A stretch of DNA of 42,653 nucleotides from an uncultured Alphaproteobacteria bacterium (GTDB lineage: Bacteria; Pseudomonadota; Alphaproteobacteria; Rhodobacterales; Rhodobacteraceae): NCBI GenBank assembly GCA_913031285.1, contig CAJWEI010000025.1:1-42653 (forward strand), given 5' to 3'. The position numbers and the translations under genes were made by a program. The notes under the pieces are model-generated. The model searched no databases. It worked only from the letters and a program-made list of their open reading frames with translations, and was not told where the DNA came from. The stretch's first letter is position 1. The number at the start of each line of letters is the position of its first letter. Below, in pieces: positions 37,330 through 42,653 of the stretch.

Positions 37330-38061
37330 GCGTGTGGAGCAGTTACGCCAAGTCACAACCAGCGTCAATTACAAAATGTCCCTTCAGCATCAAAAAAAAA
37401 AGGAAGTTATAATTTGTCTCAAATTTACAGTGTTAAACTTCAAATAAGAAACACATTTCCAAAAATTTTATAGAAGTTAATTCGCATTTATGCTTTGAAA
37501 CAGCTTGTGATAAGCTGCAATTGTCCTCCAAACTCTTTACTAATTTTTTTTAAAATTCAAAACACGGCTCTTCTTCAGAAAAGTTGGAAATCAAAATAAA
37601 TATGACAACACTAGATAATAAAATAAACCATTTAAAACTCATCAAGTTTATCTAACCCTACTTTTAATTATATGTTACGACCGCTGTTGAACTTGGTCAA
37701 TTACTAAGAGCTACTAAGCCTGTTCATTATTTGTGGTATAATAAGAATGACTTTAACGATCGTAAGCTGCTTTTAAACTAAATGTAGAATTAATAACTAA
37801 TTCTGATCAATTGAAATTTACTATCAATTAAAATGAGAAATAATCCGTGCAGATAATTACTAGGGGCGATTATAGTGGCAACATTTGCCATAGAGTCCTA
37901 CCCTTCATTACTGCCAGTATTTTTGTACTCAAGTCGTGCAGTTCTCTCAAGGCCAGCTTGAAACACACGCTCTGTTACATTACATAACAATTAAATAGAA
38001 AAGAAACAGGCAAGACCGCCAAAAAAGGGGTTAAATCTGTTGTCTAAAATAAGGAACGAGC
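37330..38061. other. AT-rich intergenic region upstream of lon
   Basis: No gene that I can support on either strand; all frames are interrupted. An isolated TGGTATAAT (37734-37742) looks like an extended -10 without a matching -35. The lon heat-shock-like promoter described separately lies near its right end. No repeat or tRNA fragment is visible. Confidence 0.4.
37957..37985 (+). promoter_or_regulatory. Possible RpoH (heat-shock) promoter of lon
   Basis: CTTGAAA (37957-37963) and, 13 bases on, ACATTACAT (37977-37985) resemble the alphaproteobacterial RpoH pattern of a strong CTTGAAA -35 and a looser C-T-A-T -10. It is about 75 bp upstream of the lon ATG. The -35 is exact and the -10 is weak. 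Confidence 0.45.
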
Positions 38062-40464
38062 ATGAATAACCCTTTAAATGAGTCTTACCCAGTCCTACCG
38101 CTTCGCGATGTCGTAGTATTTCCTCATATGATTGTGCCATTATTCGTCGGCCGCGAAAAATCTGTAAGTGCCCTAGAAGCGGTTATGCTTGATGACAAGC
38201 AGATATTGCTGGCAAGCCAAAAAGATCCTTCCGAAGATCAACCAACGACCGATACAATCTTTGAAATAGGAGTTCTGGCCTCAGTTTTGCAATTGCTAAA
38301 ATTGCCAGATGGCACTGTAAAGGTTCTTGTAGAGGGTCAATCTAGAGTCCAGATAAACGAATACGTAACTAATGAAGATTTTTTTGAAGCACGTGCGAAA
38401 TATTTGGCGGAAGTGCCAGGCGATGAAGAGATTACAAAGGCACTTGTAAGAAGTGTCTCTGAAGAATTTGAAAAATATTCGAAAATTCGAAAAAATATTC
38501 CAGAAGAAGCAATTAATGCTGTCGCTGAAACAACTGAGGCGACCAAACTAGCCGATCTGGTGTCTGGCCATATCGGTATAGAAGTCGAGCAGAAACAAAA
38601 ATTGTTGGAAACGCTATCAGTCAGTGAGAGGCTTGAAAAGCTATATGGGCTGATGAAAGGCGAGATGAGCGTACTGCAAGTTGAGAAAAAAATCAAAACC
38701 CGGGTTAAATCTCAAATGGAACGCACTCAACGGGACTACTACCTGAACGAGCAAATGAAAGCTATACAAAAAGAGCTCGGAGATGGCGAGGATGGCCAAA
38801 ACGAAGTGACCGAACTCGAAAAGCGCGTAAGTGAAACCAAACTTAGCAAAGAGGCGTCAGAAAAAGTAGAAGCTGAGATCAAGAAGCTCAAAAGTATGAG
38901 CCCTATGTCAGCAGAAGCAACCGTTGTGCGTAACTATCTTGACTGGGTTCTGGCTATTCCATGGGGTGTTAAATCCCGAGTAAAAAAGGATCTCAATAAA
39001 GCACAAAAGGTGCTAGACGATGATCACTACAGCTTGGAAAAAGTTAAAGAGCGCATTGTTGAGTACCTTGCCGTACAGCAGCGTAGTGCGAAATTGAAGG
39101 GTCCAATACTCTGCCTTGTTGGTCCTCCTGGCGTTGGTAAAACATCATTGGGAAAATCGGTAGCACGAGCAACCGGTCGGGAATTTATTCGCATTTCTCT
39201 GGGCGGGGTGCGAGACGAAAGTGAAATTCGTGGTCATCGAAGGACATACATCGGCTCCATGCCCGGTAAAATTATACAGGCGCTTAAAAAAGCTAAGACT
39301 ACCAATCCACTGATATTACTTGACGAAATAGATAAAATGGGCCAAGATTTTCGGGGCGATCCTGCCTCGGCGATGCTCGAGGTATTGGATCCTGAACAAA
39401 ATGGCACGTTTGTCGATCACTATATGGAAATAGAGTACGATCTCTCTAATGTCATGTTCCTGACAACAGCTAATAGCTTTAGTATGCCCGGTCCCCTCCT
39501 TGACCGAATGGAAATAATTTCTCTTGCAGGTTACACAGAAGACGAAAAACGCGAAATCGCTAAACGGCATCTAATTGAGAAACAAATCAAAAATCATGGC
39601 CTTAAAAAGAGCGAGTTGGAAATAAAAGATGCAGCTCTGGACGACATTATTCGCGTGTACACGCGAGAAGCGGGTGTTCGCAATTTAGAACGCGAGATAG
39701 CCAAGCTCGCACGCAAGGCTGTCACCAAAATCGTAAAGCGGGAAGCTTTAAGCATTACCATTGATGCAGAGAATATAAATGATTACCTCGGAGTTAAGAA
39801 GTTTCGCTACGGTTTGGCTGAACAAAATGATCAAGTCGGCGTTGTGACAGGGCTTGCTTGGACGTCGGTAGGTGGAGACCTTTTGTCAATTGAAGCTCTG
39901 AAGCTACCAGGCAAAGGCCGTATGAAAACTACTGGCAAACTTGGGGATGTCATGAAGGAGAGTATTGAAGCCGCCAGCTCCTATGTTCGCTCGATCAGTC
40001 CGGAAATTGGGATAAAACCAACAAAATTTGATAACCTAGACATTCACGTGCATGTTCCTGAGGGTGCAACCCCCAAGGATGGTCCAAGCGCAGGCCTTGC
40101 GATGGTAACTTCCATAGTTTCAGTCCTGACAGGTATCCCAGTACACAAAGACATTGCAATGACAGGAGAAGTAACGCTGCGTGGCAACGCACTACCCATT
40201 GGAGGTTTGAAAGAAAAGCTACTTGCAGCTTTAAGGGGTGGTGTGAATACAGTCTTGATACCGGAAGAGAATGAGAAGGAACTTGAAGAGATCCCCGATA
40301 ACGTGAAACAGGGTTTGAAAATCATTCCAGTATCACATGTCTCGGAGGTCCTTAAGCATTCTCTAACAAGTACGCCCCAAAAAATAGAATGGGATGAAAG
40401 CGCTGAGGAAGCGGCGGCAGCAAAGCTTTCATCACAAGGCAACCAGGGTGCAACAGCGCATTGA
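38062..40464 (+). CDS. lon: ATP-dependent protease Lon
   Basis: Cytosolic AAA+ serine protease that degrades misfolded and regulatory proteins. The 800-residue product has the N-terminal substrate-binding LON domain (SYPVLPLRDVVVFPHMIVPL), a coiled-coil middle (EQMKAIQKELGDGEDG), Walker A GPPGVGKTSLGKS, Walker B ILLDEIDKMG, sensor ANSFSMPGPLLDRME, and the protease domain. The catalytic dyad is Ser676 in PKDGPSAGLAM and Lys719 in IGGLKEKLLAALRGG. A possible heat-shock promoter precedes it and a hairpin follows. The hupB gene that often follows lon is not present here. Confidence 0.98.
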   Translation: MNNPLNESYPVLPLRDVVVFPHMIVPLFVGREKSVSALEAVMLDDKQILLASQKDPSEDQPTTDTIFEIGVLASVLQLLKLPDGTVKVLVEGQSRVQINEYVTNEDFFEARAKYLAEVPGDEEITKALVRSVSEEFEKYSKIRKNIPEEAINAVAETTEATKLADLVSGHIGIEVEQKQKLLETLSVSERLEKLYGLMKGEMSVLQVEKKIKTRVKSQMERTQRDYYLNEQMKAIQKELGDGEDGQNEVTELEKRVSETKLSKEASEKVEAEIKKLKSMSPMSAEATVVRNYLDWVLAIPWGVKSRVKKDLNKAQKVLDDDHYSLEKVKERIVEYLAVQQRSAKLKGPILCLVGPPGVGKTSLGKSVARATGREFIRISLGGVRDESEIRGHRRTYIGSMPGKIIQALKKAKTTNPLILLDEIDKMGQDFRGDPASAMLEVLDPEQNGTFVDHYMEIEYDLSNVMFLTTANSFSMPGPLLDRMEIISLAGYTEDEKREIAKRHLIEKQIKNHGLKKSELEIKDAALDDIIRVYTREAGVRNLEREIAKLARKAVTKIVKREALSITIDAENINDYLGVKKFRYGLAEQNDQVGVVTGLAWTSVGGDLLSIEALKLPGKGRMKTTGKLGDVMKESIEAASSYVRSISPEIGIKPTKFDNLDIHVHVPEGATPKDGPSAGLAMVTSIVSVLTGIPVHKDIAMTGEVTLRGNALPIGGLKEKLLAALRGGVNTVLIPEENEKELEEIPDNVKQGLKIIPVSHVSEVLKHSLTSTPQKIEWDESAEEAAAAKLSSQGNQGATAH

Positions 40465-40473
40465 TTATCAGCG

Positions 40474-40524
40474 AACAAACCGCCATTACTCATTTAGTTT
40501 GTTTGGAACGGTTTGTTTGTTTTT
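40474..40524 (+). terminator. Terminator-like hairpin after lon
   Basis: AACAAACCG (40474-40482) pairs with CGGTTTGTT (40509-40517), nine base pairs around a 26-base loop, followed by TGTTTTT. It starts ten bases after the lon stop. The loop contains a second GTTTGTT that could pair alternatively. Confidence 0.6.
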
Positions 40525-41681
40525 ATCTAGCTACGCTTGATAAGCCAAATTAAAACTTAGAACAGCTGATGAAGGGGCATATTTAGTGTATGTCAAAATT
40601 ATAAATCTAAACCCTAAATTTTATCCTATAAACCATAGTTTTCGACAGAAAGTTCGATAGAATAAATTGACCTCTAACTATTCTGGTTTTTCAGGAAAAG
40701 ATAATCTGTGAAAACTTTGGATCCATCTACAATTGAGACGTCGAGAATTAGAGACCAACTAAATGTGAAGTTCACAGCGCCTTCTGCTTCGTACAATACT
40801 TGAGTGAATTAAAGTAGTAAAATAACAAACTAGTCGCATTGCTTATCACGTATTTACTAACCACAGGTTTGCCTTTAGCTATAAGCTATTATAGCTTTGG
40901 CGCATCTTCTACCAGGGCGAACTTTATACCCCGCTAGGTAAAATCCCCAGCAAAAAGGAAAAACTTAAAAAAAATTACTGGATTCAATGTAGCCTATAAT
41001 GCGACTTACAACATGAGATCGAAATAGCGTAAGCCTAATGACTGACAAATTTAGGTTAAACTTTGGCAAACAATATCTATATTTTGGATGTAAGAAAACT
41101 ATTCGTAGATCTCTAATGCAAATAATATTTGCAATGTCAGTAACACCTTTCATGTCTAGCCAAAGCCCAAGAGCGCTCCGCTTGCCCAGACCGAAGTCCA
41201 GGCATAGATACATTTTATTCTTTTGGAATGTAATTGGGCCAAGAAGCGCAAGGATGTCTTGGAACAATTTAATCTAAGAAGAATAACCCAATAATTTAGA
41301 ATTTGCCCTACCAAACTTTGAGCGAGTGCTTGTGTTGATTAATTTCAGGAAACTATATGAGCTTTAAGCTCAAGAAAAAATGTCGAAGCAACGAAACTGT
41401 CAATCTTCCTATCAACAATAAGTCAAAGATAATATATTAGTTAAAACTTCAAGAACAACCTTGTCTAAGATCATTACTAATGGGACGAAAAACAACAAAG
41501 AAATTAATTATAAGTTTACTAAAAATTAACGACCTTTGCTCTTAACTGCAGTATTATAATTTCGCTGTATGCCTTGGTTTACATGCCTGGAGTAAGCGTT
41601 CCGCTTCTCATATATTTTGACTTCTTAATCATGAATCTAGAAGCCAATAGCTGCCCTAAGACGAAAGGAGTTTGAACCAAA
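40525..41681. other. Long AT-rich region with no supported gene
   Basis: About 1.15 kb without a recognisable gene. Open frames on both strands between 40965 and 41277 overlap each other and have no family resemblance, no clear ribosome-binding sites and no flanking genes in register. One short frame at 40708-40803 has a fair ribosome-binding site and is listed separately at low confidence. The high density of stops and the lack of structure suggest decayed sequence. Confidence 0.4.
40708..40803 (+). CDS. Possible 31-residue small protein
   Basis: A GTG-started frame (MKTLDPSTIETSRIRDQLNV, ending SASYNT) preceded by AGGAAAAGAT about seven bases upstream. It is soluble and without membrane segment or known motif. 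Its length is near what chance allows, and I have no family match. It is listed only because the ribosome-binding site is better than elsewhere in this region. Confidence 0.15.
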   Translation: MKTLDPSTIETSRIRDQLNVKFTAPSASYNT

Positions 41682-41741
41682 ATGAGCATAAAAATTTATC
41701 AAGGTGCTGACCTGAGTTCCCACTTGGACAGCTTAGCCAAG
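41682..41741 (+). pseudogene. N-terminal fragment of a GNAT-acetyltransferase-like gene, cut by the recombinase locus
   Basis: AAAGGAG (41664-41670) precedes an ATG at 41682 that opens MSIKIYQGADLSSHLDSLAK. This resembles the start of alphaproteobacterial GNAT acetyltransferases (a GADL...LDxLAxLRI pattern). After codon 20 the resemblance ends and the frame runs into the antisense strand of the recombinase gene, stopping near 41808-41810. The simplest reading is a gene truncated by insertion. No continuing segment is visible to the window's end. The assignment rests on 20 residues and is tentative. Confidence 0.35.
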
Positions 41742-42349
41742 GCGCCATCAATGTCACGACTAATCCTAGATACCGCAAACTTGTTAAGCCCTATCTCTCT
41801 GGCTATTTGATTAACGCCAATACCTTCACTGCGAAGAGCTTGAATCCTGCTTACATCGTCAAAAGTGTAAGTTGGCTTTCGCCCTTTGTACAACTCAGGC
41901 TTTGTCGCTCTTGCATGAGCTATTCCAGCCCTCTGAGCTTCTTTCAGGCCTATTGCTTGCGCTTCCGCCATTGCGGACATGAACGACAGCATTGCCTCTC
42001 GTACAGCTTTGCTCATAGCATCTGGTGGCTTAGCATCGAAGACCATATTATTAATAACTGTCTTAATGGTGACGCCACGATCTAAGAACAATCTGATGTT
42101 GGCTTGAATCCCATCATAATTTCGCCCAAGGCGATCAACCCATCTTACAACTAAAATATCGCCATCTTTAAGCAGATCAAAAAGTCGCTTACCGCCATCC
42201 CTTTCCCTCAAAGGTATTTGCGCGCCAGATACATCACTATCTTCAATAACGTCATCTATTTTAAAGCCAGCCTGTTCAGCTATTAACGTCTGATGATCAA
42301 TTGTTTGTTCTGAGCTTGAAGTCCTAGCATAGAGTAGCGTCTTAACCAT
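41699..42349 (-). CDS. Small serine recombinase (resolvase/invertase family)
   Basis: A 216-residue site-specific DNA recombinase of the resolvase/invertase family. The N-terminal catalytic domain has LLYARTSSSEQTIDHQ with the expected nucleophile at Ser11 and Arg9, DVSGAQIPLRERDGGKRLFD, and LVVRWVDRLGRNYDGIQANI with the two active-site arginines. The long E helix follows (AVREAMLSFMSAMAEAQAIG). The C-terminal helix-turn-helix reads ALRSEGIGVNQIAREIGLNK, then FAVSRI. It is the only mobility-related gene in the window. Its last 14 or so codons are antisense to the acetyltransferase-like fragment, so its C-terminus (LAKLSKWELRSAP) may be recruited from the target sequence. Whether it serves an inversion switch, a transposon or a plasmid-derived element cannot be told here. 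Confidence 0.92.
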   Translation of the reverse strand: MVKTLLYARTSSSEQTIDHQTLIAEQAGFKIDDVIEDSDVSGAQIPLRERDGGKRLFDLLKDGDILVVRWVDRLGRNYDGIQANIRLFLDRGVTIKTVINNMVFDAKPPDAMSKAVREAMLSFMSAMAEAQAIGLKEAQRAGIAHARATKPELYKGRKPTYTFDDVSRIQALRSEGIGVNQIAREIGLNKFAVSRISRDIDGALAKLSKWELRSAP

Positions 42350-42653
42350 TTCTTCTAACCCTGCACTACATAACTTAGATTATTATCTACCATAGCACAG
42401 ATGCAATAGTAAAGTCTTATGCTACAGATTGAATGGCAGCATTAGGATATCACACGGGCATACTCTATTTCTAAATTACACATATAAGGCAGAGATGTTC
42501 TGCCAAAACTTTGTGTGCACCACAGTACAAAAACAATTAGGTTTCCCTTTTCCACAAGTTCTGCAACGAGCAAAATAATCGGTAACAGATTTATTGAGCT
42601 TACAGTTTAGACCACGTATCGCATACTCATAAGGTAGTCCAAGTCAAAGAAGT
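42350..42653. other. Right-edge region upstream of the recombinase gene
   Basis: Contains the recombinase promoter (not identified) and a Cys-rich open stretch listed separately. I see no paired inverted repeats that would identify a recombination site, although such a site would be expected next to a gene of this family. Confidence 0.35.
42476..42643 (-). pseudogene. Cys-rich zinc-ribbon-like open stretch, possibly a decayed gene
   Basis: On the minus strand 55 codons are open after a TGA at 42644-42646. They read LGLPYEYAIRGLNCKLNKSV, then TDYFARCRTCGKGKPNCFCT, and end in TAA. The spacing C-R-T-C followed by C-F-C is zinc-ribbon-like and unlikely in random AT-rich sequence. There is no ATG, GTG or TTG before the cysteines, and a stop precedes it, so it is either the 3' end of a broken gene or noise. 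It lies 127 bp upstream of the recombinase on the same strand. Confidence 0.25.

Noticed and set aside
37243-37473. Plus-strand frame across the tRNA-Asp gene
   Set aside because: It is the antisense of a tRNA; such frames (TGLEPATPGVTGRYSNQLSY) are a classic false protein.
40965-41277. Overlapping open frames on both strands after lon
   Set aside because: No family resemblance, mutual overlap, no convincing ribosome-binding site and no conserved context.
1-42653. CRISPR arrays, insertion sequences, prophage or secretion modules
   Set aside because: I saw no regularly spaced repeats, no transposase other than the edge serine recombinase, and no phage structural genes.

Overview
The window is an AT-rich chromosomal segment from an alphaproteobacterium, most likely a Rhodobacterales/Roseobacter-type organism. 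Several features support this. It has a C4-pathway 5-aminolevulinate synthase with its PLP lysine at position 248. Its release factor 2 has no programmed frameshift. recA carries an alphaproteobacterial GTTC-N7-GTTC SOS box. It has a non-pyrrolysine MttB-like methyltransferase, and the cluster fabD-fabG-acpP-fabF-mltG is intact. Nearly everything is core housekeeping sequence; I see no phage, insertion sequence, CRISPR array or conjugative module, only one small serine recombinase at the right edge.

Layout. 1-2.9 kb: a broken glyceraldehyde-3-phosphate dehydrogenase (GAPDH) copy directly upstream of an intact gap, then coaD. 3.4-5.9 kb: a decayed LysR regulator divergent from an intact mmsA (valine/methylmalonate semialdehyde catabolism). 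6.0-7.8 kb: an inverted repeat and a foldable leader ahead of an mttB-family gene. 7.9-14.1 kb: typA, then (minus strand) recA, alaS and a DUF1330 gene. 14.7-19.5 kb: the fatty-acid synthesis cluster and mltG. 19.6-22.5 kb: an amidase-signature gene and prfB. 22.6-23.4 kb: a decayed two-gene YeeE/YedE-DUF6691 sulfur-transport operon. 23.5-28.5 kb: the cell-wall genes mrcA and amiC and an aminotransferase. 28.6-33.1 kb: an M48-TPR protease, a DsbA-like thiol oxidoreductase, a haloacetate-dehalogenase-like hydrolase and an M20 peptidase. 33.2-37.3 kb: hemA, rodZ-like, ispG and tRNA-Asp. 38.0-40.5 kb: lon. 40.5-42.65 kb: AT-rich, mostly non-coding sequence ending in a serine recombinase that appears to have landed in a GNAT-acetyltransferase-like gene.

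The main theme is gene erosion. At least four formerly functional genes (a second GAPDH, a LysR regulator, and both members of a YeeE/YedE-DUF6691 operon) can still be read across frames but carry stops and frameshifts. In the GAPDH copy the frameshift falls in the catalytic cysteine codon; in the YeeE operon the overlapping stop/start junction survives although both genes are dead. This pattern suits a lineage losing accessory functions while keeping replication repair, translation, lipid, peptidoglycan, haem and isoprenoid synthesis. I did not find a convincing new multi-gene system. The least explained items are the cloverleaf-like leader upstream of the mttB-like gene and the recombinase junction.
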